Virus record (IMG/VR): IMGVR_UViG_3300049825_000745
Span: 1-64,000 of that record
Strand: one strand, 5' to 3'
Source of the DNA: a virus
DNA length: 64,000 nt
Under the pieces are notes generated by a model. The model saw only the letters and a program-made list of their open reading frames with translations. It was not told the DNA's origin and did not search any database. The position numbers and the translations under genes were made by a program. This document shows positions 14,451 through 24,732 of this stretch, one piece after another. Numbering within the stretch: the stretch's first letter is position 1; every line of letters starts with the position of its first letter.

Positions 14451-17400
14451 ATGCCCGTAACCCTAGACACTCTCCTGCTCGAATTTGCCGCTGATTTTAG
14501 TCAATATGACGCGGCGGTCAATGATGCCGAACGTCGCCACATGGCGGCGGCAAAACGCTTAGAGAGTGCCTATAGTGCGGTCAAGCCGCCCAATTTTAGC
14601 GATCTAAAGGTCAATGTTGATCTGTCTCAGTTGCATGAGCTGAATCGCCTTTACAACGTGGTTAAACCCAACGACCATAAGGCATTTCAACGGTTTTTAG
14701 ACGCTAATCCGCTAAAGGTCAAAACCGATACGTCACAGCTTGTCAATGCGATCGCCCTCATTAAAGACTTGCGGGGCGAATTGACAAGCCTTAAGAGTGA
14801 GGCAAGCATTCAGGCAAAGTTGACCGTCACTCATCAGATTGATGGGCGGCAAGTTGGCGATCAAATTCGATCCGCTTCTAAGGATGGTGCGGAGGAATAC
14901 GAGAAGGCTATTGGAAAAGCCTTTAGGGATAACAGGCCAAGCGGCGGGGGTGTCCTGGGTAGCCTGTTTTCAATCCCTAACGCAGTGATTCAAGGCATTG
15001 GGATTCAGGTAGGCGATCGCATCTCTAGAGGATTCGGCAAAGCGACCGATTCAAGCCTAGAAGCTTTTGGGCGTGGTCTGGATAAGCAGATTAACCGGGC
15101 TGTCCAAACCATGACCATTGGGCTAGCGAAGGCGGGCGGGTATGGATCGGCAAAGGATTTTAGGAAAGATGCCGATCAAACCATTGACAACCTGACAAAC
15201 TTTAGTCCTCAACGGGTTAACCGAGCAATCCGAAAGCTTGAAGATAATTTAGTCGATGTGCTTGAATCTGCGGTGGTCGATGGCGATCAGGCCGCTGTTT
15301 CCGCAAAGCTCAAAAAGCTCCAGACGGAAATGCTAGAGCGGCCTATTGAGGCTGCAATGAATACCGCTGGCGCTGCCTTAAGGATTGGGGCGCAGCCGTT
15401 TAGGATTCGTAAGCGAGTTGAACTATCCCGAACGGTCAAGGAAGCCGAGGGCATGGTTGATGAAATTCTTCAGGATATGTCTGAGGAGTTAAAAGACCAA
15501 ATCAGAAAAGCTAAAGGCGTCACGATAGCGACCGGAGGAATTGACTATCAGAAAGGTGGTGAGAATACCTATTTCAGTGCAAATCTAGTACGGAAGCTGA
15601 CACCTGGAAACGTAACCATTCCATCTCCTAATACCTATAGCAACGATCCTTCTACGTTAGGAACATTATATAAAGCGCGTCAGGCAGTATTCCCAGGTGC
15701 TCCAATGCCTGTTGATAGGCTATTGCGGACGGCTGTAGAAACAGGTAGAAACCCTGATGCGGCTAAGATGTTAGCTCAGGTGATGGCAGTTCGCAAGATT
15801 GCACCAGATACACCTATCACGCTAACCGGATCGTCCGGTGGCGCTGCATTGGTTGAAGAGGTTGTGGGGGCAGTAGAACGAGCAGCGATCGCAAAGGTCA
15901 AAGGTGTAGGTCTAACGTTGCCAGGGTTTGACCTGACCCGTACTGCATCAAAAAATAACTACAAAGCATTGGTAGGGTCTTACGATCCAATTGCAGTTTC
16001 AGCTTTTGGCAATTTATTTAATGATGGAAGTGAAAACTTTCTTGAAACTCAGAAAAAGAGCATTGTTCCATTCCCTTTGACGGGGCTTTTGACACCAGGA
16101 GTTGCAACCTCAGTCATTCCAAAAGCAGGGCTACTACACAACCTAGCTAAATTTTTGGGGAGAGAAGCTGTTCAGACTCAATTTACTGAATTTACTGGGA
16201 CAGGGCAGATTGATCCTGGCTATACAAAAGGAGAGAGGTCTTTTTCTTTTGCAAATAAGCTTTATGATGAGTCGCAAAGCATTCCTCGCACTATTGGCGT
16301 AATACTTGGCGACCTCAAAGCGCTGTCTGAAGTTGCTAAAGGTGAATATAGCTTTATAGATCCTGGCAATCCTAGTTACAGACGAGACAATGATTTTGCA
16401 GCAATGTCAGGCAACTTTGAAAAACTCAATGTATCAGGTGCCGATGTTCCTGAACATGAAAAATTCCTGGCTTGGCTCAAAACCTTTAAGCGTGAGCTGA
16501 CAGCCTTTTACGAAATGGCGGGAACCCATGAAGGCATGATGCCCAAGGGGTTGACCGATGCAGCAAAGCAGGGACAAGATTTTTTCAAGTTTAGATCAGG
16601 CGTATTTCAGCCTGAGTACAATGCACCATTAAACATTCCCAATGCTCCCGAAAAGGTCTATGAACTGGCTACCAACGGCGCGAACGCAGTCAGCAGCGCC
16701 CTAGAGAAACTTTCCCCCGTAGGCGATGCCGCTGCATCTGTATTAAGTAACGTGGCCCAAGGACTGGGAAACATTGCAGGCGATCGCCTACAGAAGAGAG
16801 TAGATAATCTGAGAGGCGAACAGACCGGGCAAAGAGGCACGGCGGGCGAATTGGGCAAGATTGCCGCCCAAGATATTGCAACGGTCAAGCAAGTTGGGTT
16901 ACAGGCTACCGAGCAAGTTGTAAAATTTGCAGACGGCACGATCAAAGCGGGTAAGGCAGCGCGTGATTTTGTCCAGGGGATGATCTCTCAGGGTCGCACC
17001 ATCCAAGATTTAGGGGATGCAGTTGTCGAAGTATCGGCTGAGCTGGTCAGTGAGTTCGAGGGCTTGGGCGGTATGGGGGCGGCTGATATCAAGCTGCTCA
17101 CGGGGGCAATGGCGGCACTCAAGGGTGAGATTAATAGTTTGCCGCCATTACTACCATCAGCAGACATCAGTAAGTCAGAGAAAGAAATCCAAGCGCTGGT
17201 ACAGACGGCGGATAGGCTCTATGAAGTATGGGATCGATTATCTAAGGAATCAAGCACAGTATCACTAGCCCAAGGCGGCGTTTTTGATATTAATAGCCTT
17301 GAAAAAACGTTATCAATAATTGGTCAAATTGAGCATGAGTTAAATCAAGCTCGAAAACTTACTAACGTCAAATATACGCCGGAATATGAAGGTTTAATTT

Positions 17401-20400
17401 CTCAGGTTCGATCCGTACAGGCTCCTCTCGGTAGGCTAAAAGCTGGTGCCTACAGTGGCCTAAGAAAAAACCTGTCACAGGTCAAAGAAGCGGCAGACGC
17501 TGGCGATGATACGGCTCAAGGCTTTATTGATGGATTTGGGCTAAAGGCTGATGTGATTGCCTCAGTTGCCAATAAGGCAGGCAAAGATTTTATTGCTGAA
17601 ATGAAATCTGTATTAGGAATTGCGTCGCCAGCAAAGGTCACGATTGAGATTGGGAAACAGACGGTTGACGGTTGGGAGATTGGTCTTGAAGATCTTGATG
17701 ATGTTTGGATGAGATCGCTTCGGTCACTTAATAAAGCGATGAAGACAGGCAAAATTGAAGACTTTAGTTTTACTGATGTTGACCGATTATCCAACTCAAT
17801 TAAATCTCAAGTTCAGGCTGGCAATCAAAATATTAAGGTTGACCTTGGTCTTGAAGATCTTGATGATGTTTGGATAAGATCGCTTCGGTCACTTAATAAA
17901 GCGATTAAGACAGGCAAAATTGAAGACTTTAGTTTTACTGATGTTGACCGATTATCCAACTCAATTAAATCTCAAGTTCAGGCTGGCAATCAAAATATTA
18001 AGGTTGACCAATTCGGCACAGTATTAGAAGACGAAAAGCCTAAAGTTCAGAGAACTTATCGTGAAATTGGGTTTGAGATTGGATCTAAGACAAAAGAAGG
18101 CATTGACCAAGCAGCCCCCGTCGTCAAAAAGGCGATCACTTCTCTATCAGATGGCATCATCAATCAACTTCGCATCGTTGCTCCTGGTATCACCGGATTT
18201 ATCGAAGGGATTGGCCTAGACCTTGACAAGTTGAAATCCCTCGGAGCGGCGGGGCTAACCTTGACGGCTGGAGCCGTTGGGGTGGGATTATTTGGCGGGA
18301 AAATCCTTGAGGTTGCCAACAATACCGCCGATGCGGCCACAGAGCAAAATCGATATAAACGGATTCTAGACCAAACCGTTGCGGGGGGCGGAGCTAGTTA
18401 CTACCAAAAACTGGTTAAGCAATCTAATGATTTAGGGAACAACCTTCAAAATGCTGTTAAATCTGCGACGGCAATAGAAACAAGTATTCAGAACACCGCG
18501 CTGGCTGGGACTGGCGTTGAAATCCTAAGCGGGTTTCAATCTCAATTTGCAGCTCAAGGCACACCTGATCAGGACCAAGCGCGCGCGCTTGTGGGGATAG
18601 GTCAGGCATTGCGAAAAAACAAGTTGCAGGCTGAAGAATTATATCAAGTCATTGAGCCACTACCAGGCGCAATGGAAGCATTGCAGGCCGCAACAGGGAA
18701 AACAGGCGCTGAACTATTTAGAGCTACAGCGGCGGGGGAAGTCTTTACGGAAGACGTGATCCAGTCGTGGTCAGACCAACTCAAAATTGTCTCTGGACTA
18801 TCAGGATCGTCGAATACCGCAGAAGCAAGTATGGGGCGGTTGAATAATCAAACTTATCTACTTGCTGCAAACGTGGGGCAGATGACCAACGTTGTCCGCA
18901 AGGTAGGTACTGATTTATTCGGTGGCGCTCTTTCTGTTGCCAACAACAATGCACTATTGCTTGACGCTATGATCGCCACGCTTACCGTATCCTTTGGAGT
19001 GGGATTTGTCGCCGCATTAATAAAGGCTGGAGCAACGCTATTTGCACTTACTGCGACCTCTGCCGTAACTCAGTCTGCTCTAGCGGGGGTGGCCACTGGA
19101 CTAGGCACTATTGCTACTATTGCGGCCCCGGTGACCGCTGCCGCCCTTGCGATCGCCGGAGGTTTTGCGCTGTGGGAGCTGACAAAGCCTAGTGACGATG
19201 TGGAGAAGCTTGCTAACAATGTTAAAAGGCTTACTGACAGACTGAAGGAACTTGAAGCACAGCGGCGCAAAGTAGATAATCCAACAATCGTAAAACCCAC
19301 TGTTCAGAATCTTTCCCTGCCGCTATCCGGCACAGTGGACCCAGCCGCAGGATACAGGGACGCATTCAACGACCTTGCGTCTGGCAAAGTAAAAGAAGAT
19401 GCAAGCAAAGCCAAGCTTGACGAAACGTTGCAGCGGTTTTCTAATGGAATTAGCGAGTCATCTTCTTTTCTATCTGATCTAAAATCTAACGAGAAAGATT
19501 TATTAAACATTAAAAAACTTTCTTTAGAAATTATTGAGCTTCAGGGCAAATCAAACGTTTCCAAATACGAAGGAGACACCAATAAAACAACTAAGTACAA
19601 TGACCAGATCACTGTCCTGACAAAACAACTTGGGACAATTAAAAATTCAAGCCAGTTAACTGAGCAAAAAACGATCTTGCAAGGCTTGATCGCTGAATCT
19701 GATAAATATATCGCCACACAGCAATCAAGTTCCGACCCATCATCAAAATTTAATATCGCAAAGGCAACAGAGTACAAAGATAAACTTAAGAGTATTTATG
19801 AAGAGTTAAATAAAATTGATGGGCTAAGTAATACCTCACTGCAAAAAATCAATGTGGGTATTGAGAATAAAGTATTGCAGGCTGACCGACTGCTGAAGTT
19901 AAAGCAAGACACTGAGCTAAGAATTGAAGCGGAGAATATCAAGCAGTTTGGCGGAAGTGGAACTCAGGACCAGGTTCAACTTGGGGTCTTGAAAGCAAAA
20001 CAGCAGATCCGCAGACTAGATGACACCGCCCAACAGTTCCGTAGCTATTTAGAGGCTTACAATAAAGCTCTGAAAGCTATCACACCTAAGGATAAATCCG
20101 ACCTTGCAAGTGCATTGGCAAGTAAAGGCGTCACACTAGAATCCGCAACAAAAAGCGACTTAGAGGCAGCCATCAAGGTTTTAGAAGCGGGCGATCGCAA
20201 GCCATCCGAATCACTCAAAACCTTTGTGAATAGTGCTGCTATAGCAAAGAAAACAGCAGAGGATAGCCTGTTACAGGGAGCGAAGGAACGCGCTCAAGCT
20301 GTACAGGATGAGGCTGCGTCACAGAAGGCATTGAATGACGCTCAAGTTGATTACGCCCGTACAATCCGTGATAGCAACTATGAGTTGACAAAGGCAATAT

Positions 20401-23400
20401 CTGACCACTCACGGGAACTTAAAAGGGCTTATGAAGATACGATCCTAGAAACTAAAAAACTACAGCTTGAAGCGCTGAACCTAAGCCGTAACAATAATAT
20501 CCGCAGTCGGATCCAGTCAACGGCGGGGGACTTTACGGATCAGTTGGTAGGGTCTATTCAGCAGTTCCTTGATCAAGTAAATGAAGCGATGTCCATCAAG
20601 CTTGAAGGCGCGGGAGCGCGTCAGGGGATTGACCGGAAGATTCAGGATTTGATCACAACCGAAGAAAAATGGGAACGAGACATTGCTAAGCAACAAGAAG
20701 GATTGAGTGATGCGGTGGCGACTCAGCAGGGAACTCCCAAAAACTTTGCAGATTTCAGTGCAAAGCTAGGGGCAATAACAATGCCGCACGATCATAACTA
20801 TGGGGTAGGGCGTGCTGGGGGTAGTAGACAGCACGCGGGGCAGGATTACGATATATCAGGCAATCAAGAAGTCTATGCCGGAGTTTCTGGCGTTGTAACA
20901 AAGGTTGGCACTGACCCCGGAGGGTACGGTAACTATATTGACATCTTCAATAATCAGCTAAAAGTAGTGGAGCGAATTGCAGAGGCGGCAACACTATTGG
21001 TAAAAGTTGGGGATAAAATTGTACCCGGTCAATTGGTCGGACGGGGGGAATCTGAAACGGGCGTTATCCATCGGGAAATCAGAACAGACTTCAACTCAGC
21101 GGGGCAGGGCGGATATGGCTTCAAGGGGACAGTAGACCCTAGAGAATTTTATAAAAAGCATCTTCCTGCTCTATTTGCGGAATCTCAAAACAAAGCTGAT
21201 TTCCGTTTCGCCCCAGGGGCCTTGAATGAAGAGATCCTTGCCAAGATCAATAAGTTCATTGAGCAATACGCTCCAAGCTCAAGACTTCGAGGGGGCGATT
21301 TTGCGGCGGCATCTAGCGCGTCAGGCGTATCTATTGATGCCCTTGTCACTCAAGCCCTGATTGAGAGCCATTTTGGCACTACGGGCCGAGCAGCCTATAC
21401 CAAAAACCCGCTTAACTATGGGAATGACGATGAAGGCAACGATAAATATTTTGATTCCTTCCGTGATGGGCTGATTCATGCCGCCAAGGCACTCAAAAAG
21501 GACTTCTTTGTTAGTACTCCTGAGTCGTTTATGGGACGTGGATTTAAGGGGCGTTACGGCATCTATGCGACCGATCCGCAATACCTATCCAAGTACAAGT
21601 CAGCGCTAGGGTTGGTTCGATCTGCAATTGGAACGCCTTCCTCTGGGGCTGGCGGCGGGGCCGGATACACTGACTCAGGAGTTGTTTATCAGCCAGACAA
21701 TAGCACCGTCATTGGAGCTACCGCCAACCAGCTTGAAGCGCAGAAGACTGCACAGTCACAGCTTGCACGACTTAAAGCGCAAAAATCGACCTTAGACGCG
21801 GACGCAACCGGACGCGGCATTATCCGCACCCTCAAAGACCAAATTACCGCTGAACTACAGGCCAGCAACACCGCTCAATCTTCCGCGCAACAGCGTAGAG
21901 ATAGCATTCTCGTTCAAACGCCAGTAACACAAGTTTATGGACAGCTCTCACAAAAAACCTTTGCTGATGACTCCGAACTGATTCAGAAACAGCGCGATCT
22001 TCAGAAGAAGCAAGAAGATCTTGCCGCAAATAACCGACTTGTTACGTTGCTTCAGGGCAAGTTGAACGCGCCAAATGTTCCTGCTAACTTCAAAACTTCT
22101 TACACCGAGATTATTAAACTCACCGGAGAGCGTAACGCCAAGCTCAAAGAACTCATCCCCACGCTCCAGGAAGAAATTGAGACAATTAAAGATACCAGCC
22201 CACTAAGAACATTTACCCGTGAGCTTCGGATCGCTGCGGACTCTCAAATCTCCTCGGCTGAATCGGTAATGTCCCAACTGAGTCAATTTAACGATCAGTT
22301 GAGATTACCAGGGGCTATCGATTTGGCCCAAACGACACGAGCGCTATCCTCTCAATATCGCAGCTTGAAAGAATCCACTCTGCAACAAAATGAGGCATAC
22401 ACCGCCAGTATTCAGAAAACACTAGAACTAGAGGCGGCACAACGCAAGTTAGGCAATCTAGACGCTGCTGCCGCGCTAAAACAGCAGGCTGAGAGGTTGG
22501 CTGAATCAGCGCTAGAGTTTCAGTCGGCGGCTAATGCGCTCACACCTGCCGCCGAACAAGTGGCGATCGCCAATGCCAAGCTCGACGCACTCTATAAAAT
22601 GCGGCTGGACGCTCGTAAATTTGTAGATGCGCTGGGCGCTCAAGACTCAACAAACCTAGGGCTACAGGCCCAAATTTATGAAGGGGCGGGCGATACCTAT
22701 AGCGCCAATGCCATCAAGAGACAAGTTGAACTAATGAGCAAGCAAAAAGAGATCAGCGATCGGCTCCTAGAAAATGAGAACGAAATTGCCAAGCTCAGAA
22801 ACAAGGACAGCCTGACAGGAGATATAAATTCTCCACTAGATGCCTTTGGAGCGCTTGGGGCAGGCTCTCAGATTGAGGCGCTAGAGGCCACCAATCAGAA
22901 GTTGCGTGAAATGATGAGCCTAACCGAGGAACTTGCAGCGCAATCGTTCCCAACTTTTGAGGAAACAATGGAGCGCACGTTTGCGGAGAGCGGGGGAGGT
23001 GCTGTCAAGGAATTTTTCAACAGCCTGAATTCTGGCAAGGGTATCCTCGAATCTTTGGGCGGTGCGTTTAGCAGCATGGCAAACACGATCATCCAAAAAG
23101 TGCTCGAAATGGTGTCACAGATTGTTCAGTCGAAGCTACTGGATTTAATCAAAGGGCTGTTTGGCGGCGGGGGACTAGGCAACCTTGGCGGATTCAGCGG
23201 CGTGACAGGCGTTAGTTTTACCTCAATTCCTGGGTTTTATTCCGGTGGCCCTGTAGTTGGCAATCTTGCGGGTGGTGGCCCTGTCGATTTGGGTCTTTCA
23301 GCGATCAAGGCACTCGACAAGGAGCGTCAGCGTAATGGTGGGCAACGGGTTGGGCTATTTGCTCTAACGCATGGGGAGGAAGTCCTAGACCCAAAGAATG

Positions 23401-23705
23401 CGGCGTTCTATCGAGCGATTGAGGCGAACGGTATCTGGGACGATCTCAAAGCCAATGCAGGCTATGACAGCCCAATCGGAAATCGCGCCAATGGCGGTCC
23501 GGTTGGTGACTACGCTTCGGTGGTCAACAATCGCAGCTCTGCCAATAACCAATCTTCTATCAGTATCCCCATGAGTTTTTCTGTGGAGAGCAAGACGGAT
23601 GAGGACGCGGCGAAGGCGATCGCTCCTGAGCTTCAAAAGCGCATGGAATATACCTTTAATGAGTTATGGCTGCAACAGCAGAGACAGAGAGGGGCGATCG
23701 CTTAG
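14451..23705 (+). CDS. Tape measure protein with lytic and hydrolase-like domains
   Basis: A 3084-residue tail length ruler; gene length implies a long tail. An alpha/beta-hydrolase-like region lies near residues 350-570: nucleophile motif GSSGG (460-464), possible D512 and H563. A 55-residue tandem duplication follows (1078-1187), then a tape-measure domain (about 1300-1450) and hydrophobic segments (1500-1580). A lysostaphin-type M23 region (2111-2210) has HAGQD, but the usual HxH is reduced to VIHRE, so the catalytic His may be missing. A glucosaminidase-like region (2265-2395) contains ALIESHFG. The C-terminus has a Gly-rich stretch and HGEEVLDP, common in tape measures. Cell-wall domains would help DNA entry through peptidoglycan. 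Confidence 0.85.
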   Translation: MPVTLDTLLLEFAADFSQYDAAVNDAERRHMAAAKRLESAYSAVKPPNFSDLKVNVDLSQLHELNRLYNVVKPNDHKAFQRFLDANPLKVKTDTSQLVNAIALIKDLRGELTSLKSEASIQAKLTVTHQIDGRQVGDQIRSASKDGAEEYEKAIGKAFRDNRPSGGGVLGSLFSIPNAVIQGIGIQVGDRISRGFGKATDSSLEAFGRGLDKQINRAVQTMTIGLAKAGGYGSAKDFRKDADQTIDNLTNFSPQRVNRAIRKLEDNLVDVLESAVVDGDQAAVSAKLKKLQTEMLERPIEAAMNTAGAALRIGAQPFRIRKRVELSRTVKEAEGMVDEILQDMSEELKDQIRKAKGVTIATGGIDYQKGGENTYFSANLVRKLTPGNVTIPSPNTYSNDPSTLGTLYKARQAVFPGAPMPVDRLLRTAVETGRNPDAAKMLAQVMAVRKIAPDTPITLTGSSGGAALVEEVVGAVERAAIAKVKGVGLTLPGFDLTRTASKNNYKALVGSYDPIAVSAFGNLFNDGSENFLETQKKSIVPFPLTGLLTPGVATSVIPKAGLLHNLAKFLGREAVQTQFTEFTGTGQIDPGYTKGERSFSFANKLYDESQSIPRTIGVILGDLKALSEVAKGEYSFIDPGNPSYRRDNDFAAMSGNFEKLNVSGADVPEHEKFLAWLKTFKRELTAFYEMAGTHEGMMPKGLTDAAKQGQDFFKFRSGVFQPEYNAPLNIPNAPEKVYELATNGANAVSSALEKLSPVGDAAASVLSNVAQGLGNIAGDRLQKRVDNLRGEQTGQRGTAGELGKIAAQDIATVKQVGLQATEQVVKFADGTIKAGKAARDFVQGMISQGRTIQDLGDAVVEVSAELVSEFEGLGGMGAADIKLLTGAMAALKGEINSLPPLLPSADISKSEKEIQALVQTADRLYEVWDRLSKESSTVSLAQGGVFDINSLEKTLSIIGQIEHELNQARKLTNVKYTPEYEGLISQVRSVQAPLGRLKAGAYSGLRKNLSQVKEAADAGDDTAQGFIDGFGLKADVIASVANKAGKDFIAEMKSVLGIASPAKVTIEIGKQTVDGWEIGLEDLDDVWMRSLRSLNKAMKTGKIEDFSFTDVDRLSNSIKSQVQAGNQNIKVDLGLEDLDDVWIRSLRSLNKAIKTGKIEDFSFTDVDRLSNSIKSQVQAGNQNIKVDQFGTVLEDEKPKVQRTYREIGFEIGSKTKEGIDQAAPVVKKAITSLSDGIINQLRIVAPGITGFIEGIGLDLDKLKSLGAAGLTLTAGAVGVGLFGGKILEVANNTADAATEQNRYKRILDQTVAGGGASYYQKLVKQSNDLGNNLQNAVKSATAIETSIQNTALAGTGVEILSGFQSQFAAQGTPDQDQARALVGIGQALRKNKLQAEELYQVIEPLPGAMEALQAATGKTGAELFRATAAGEVFTEDVIQSWSDQLKIVSGLSGSSNTAEASMGRLNNQTYLLAANVGQMTNVVRKVGTDLFGGALSVANNNALLLDAMIATLTVSFGVGFVAALIKAGATLFALTATSAVTQSALAGVATGLGTIATIAAPVTAAALAIAGGFALWELTKPSDDVEKLANNVKRLTDRLKELEAQRRKVDNPTIVKPTVQNLSLPLSGTVDPAAGYRDAFNDLASGKVKEDASKAKLDETLQRFSNGISESSSFLSDLKSNEKDLLNIKKLSLEIIELQGKSNVSKYEGDTNKTTKYNDQITVLTKQLGTIKNSSQLTEQKTILQGLIAESDKYIATQQSSSDPSSKFNIAKATEYKDKLKSIYEELNKIDGLSNTSLQKINVGIENKVLQADRLLKLKQDTELRIEAENIKQFGGSGTQDQVQLGVLKAKQQIRRLDDTAQQFRSYLEAYNKALKAITPKDKSDLASALASKGVTLESATKSDLEAAIKVLEAGDRKPSESLKTFVNSAAIAKKTAEDSLLQGAKERAQAVQDEAASQKALNDAQVDYARTIRDSNYELTKAISDHSRELKRAYEDTILETKKLQLEALNLSRNNNIRSRIQSTAGDFTDQLVGSIQQFLDQVNEAMSIKLEGAGARQGIDRKIQDLITTEEKWERDIAKQQEGLSDAVATQQGTPKNFADFSAKLGAITMPHDHNYGVGRAGGSRQHAGQDYDISGNQEVYAGVSGVVTKVGTDPGGYGNYIDIFNNQLKVVERIAEAATLLVKVGDKIVPGQLVGRGESETGVIHREIRTDFNSAGQGGYGFKGTVDPREFYKKHLPALFAESQNKADFRFAPGALNEEILAKINKFIEQYAPSSRLRGGDFAAASSASGVSIDALVTQALIESHFGTTGRAAYTKNPLNYGNDDEGNDKYFDSFRDGLIHAAKALKKDFFVSTPESFMGRGFKGRYGIYATDPQYLSKYKSALGLVRSAIGTPSSGAGGGAGYTDSGVVYQPDNSTVIGATANQLEAQKTAQSQLARLKAQKSTLDADATGRGIIRTLKDQITAELQASNTAQSSAQQRRDSILVQTPVTQVYGQLSQKTFADDSELIQKQRDLQKKQEDLAANNRLVTLLQGKLNAPNVPANFKTSYTEIIKLTGERNAKLKELIPTLQEEIETIKDTSPLRTFTRELRIAADSQISSAESVMSQLSQFNDQLRLPGAIDLAQTTRALSSQYRSLKESTLQQNEAYTASIQKTLELEAAQRKLGNLDAAAALKQQAERLAESALEFQSAANALTPAAEQVAIANAKLDALYKMRLDARKFVDALGAQDSTNLGLQAQIYEGAGDTYSANAIKRQVELMSKQKEISDRLLENENEIAKLRNKDSLTGDINSPLDAFGALGAGSQIEALEATNQKLREMMSLTEELAAQSFPTFEETMERTFAESGGGAVKEFFNSLNSGKGILESLGGAFSSMANTIIQKVLEMVSQIVQSKLLDLIKGLFGGGGLGNLGGFSGVTGVSFTSIPGFYSGGPVVGNLAGGGPVDLGLSAIKALDKERQRNGGQRVGLFALTHGEEVLDPKNAAFYRAIEANGIWDDLKANAGYDSPIGNRANGGPVGDYASVVNNRSSANNQSSISIPMSFSVESKTDEDAAKAIAPELQKRMEYTFNELWLQQQRQRGAIA
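17682..18011 (+). repeat. 165-base tandem duplication inside the tape measure gene
   Basis: Two direct copies (17682-17846 and 17847-18011) encode GLEDLDDVW through NQNIKVD. The second is nearly identical to the first; I see only G to A and G to T changes (M to I at two sites) before the last codons. The period is exactly 55 codons. This indicates a recent in-frame duplication. Confidence 0.9.
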
Positions 23706-23713
23706 ACAAAAAA

Positions 23714-23737
23714 CACCGCCTTAATATTAAGGCGGTG
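23714..23737. terminator. Bidirectional terminator between convergent genes
   Basis: A perfect palindrome with arms CACCGCCTTAAT and ATTAAGGCGGTG lies 8 bases after the tape measure stop, between it and the leftward gene ending at 23769. A-rich sequence precedes it, which would give a T run for leftward transcripts. Confidence 0.7.
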
Positions 23738-23768
23738 GCAGAGAGATAAAACGTCAAGCACTCCTGAA

Positions 23769-24041
23769 CTATACAGGATCCACAGTCGCGGGGTCTACGG
23801 TGGGCACTGACTCAACAGCGCTGCCACTAACAAAAATCCCCATGATGTCATTCTTCGATGCAATTAATTCATCCAAAATTGGTTGCAGGTCGGGAGCCGC
23901 TGGAGATGCCGCGATCGCCGCTTCCAATTCAGCCACTTTATTCTCAAGGGTGACAAATGCCGCCCTAACTTCGGCTTTTTCTTGGATTGCAGCGTTACGA
24001 ACCGCCGCGACTTCCGCCAAAACATCCTGAATATTAGTCAT
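23769..24041 (-). CDS. Small coiled-coil protein
   Basis: Ninety residues from the ATG at 24041 (MTNIQDVLAEVAAVRNAAIQ), preceded by AAGGAAAA as ribosome binding site. Residues 5-50 form a coiled coil (EKAEVRAAFVTLENKVAELE), and the tail is rich in Val, Pro and Asp. It is leftward, opposite to the tail genes. Similar small coiled-coil proteins occur near phage tail and lysis genes; no function is assigned. Confidence 0.6.
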   Translation of the reverse strand: MTNIQDVLAEVAAVRNAAIQEKAEVRAAFVTLENKVAELEAAIAASPAAPDLQPILDELIASKNDIMGIFVSGSAVESVPTVDPATVDPV

Positions 24042-24158
24042 TGTTTTTTCCTTGAATTGGGATAAATCTTCATACAGCGCTTGAATCTGGAGCTTTGTCG
24101 TCCAGCATCCAAACGATAACCAGTTGGCCATGAATCGCCTCAACGCACAGTCTTCAGT

Positions 24159-24482
24159 CTACCGTTCTTTAGCAAAAGAAGGGACTCCGGCTTCTGCGTT
24201 GATGCGACTCATTTGCATTGTTTTCTCTGTTACTGACCGCAAAATTTCCCAACTGTCATCGTTTGCCTGCCCTCGGGTATCGCGCAACACCTTGAGCGCC
24301 CTCTGTTCTTCCTGTAGCAGTTTTTCGGTTAATTTTATGTTTGATCGGCGACCCAAGCTGATGTCCACCTCCTCGGGCGTAATTGGACGCAACTGCTCGT
24401 AGGCGATCACGTAGACGATTGCGGAGCTAAGCACCGCCGCAATACCCAGCCCTAAGCAAATATTTTTCTTCGTTAATGGCAT
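24159..24482 (-). CDS. Membrane-anchored coiled-coil protein (spanin-like candidate)
   Basis: A 107-residue protein with an N-terminal membrane segment (ICLGLGIAAVLSSAIVYVIA) and a helical, charged outer part (LTEKLLQEEQRALKVLRD). The layout of one N-terminal TM plus a periplasmic helix fits an inner-membrane spanin or another envelope protein. It is upstream of the coiled-coil gene on the same strand and diverges from the tail-tip gene at 24523. The spanin idea is inference only. Confidence 0.5.
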   Translation of the reverse strand: MPLTKKNICLGLGIAAVLSSAIVYVIAYEQLRPITPEEVDISLGRRSNIKLTEKLLQEEQRALKVLRDTRGQANDDSWEILRSVTEKTMQMSRINAEAGVPSFAKER

Positions 24483-24522
24483 AATGTTTTCAGCTCTCTA
24501 CAATCTTAGATTACCCAAAAAC

Positions 24523-24732
24523 ATGGCAATCTTTCCCGCTGACGTAATTAAATCTCTTGACGATCATAATTACCCTAAAGACACTGACCTATATAAGGCA
24601 ATTCAGTCGCTGCCAGAAATTGGCGTAGGCGAAGATTATCCCCAAGCCTGCATGATTGAGCTGCTGAAGGCTTTTCCTCTGCCTGAAGTAAAGCCCGAGG
24701 CAAAATCTTCTAAATCTGCGCAAAATGGATGA
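24523..24732 (+). CDS. Small tail-tip module protein
   Basis: Sixty-nine residues from the ATG at 24523 (MAIFPADVIKSLDDHNYPKD); an upstream in-frame ATG at 24484 would add 13 residues but begins 2 bases from the divergent gene. It overlaps the gpK-like gene by 8 bases. No known family. Its place between tape measure and gpK is where lambda-like phages carry minor tail proteins. Confidence 0.55.
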   Translation: MAIFPADVIKSLDDHNYPKDTDLYKAIQSLPEIGVGEDYPQACMIELLKAFPLPEVKPEAKSSKSAQNG

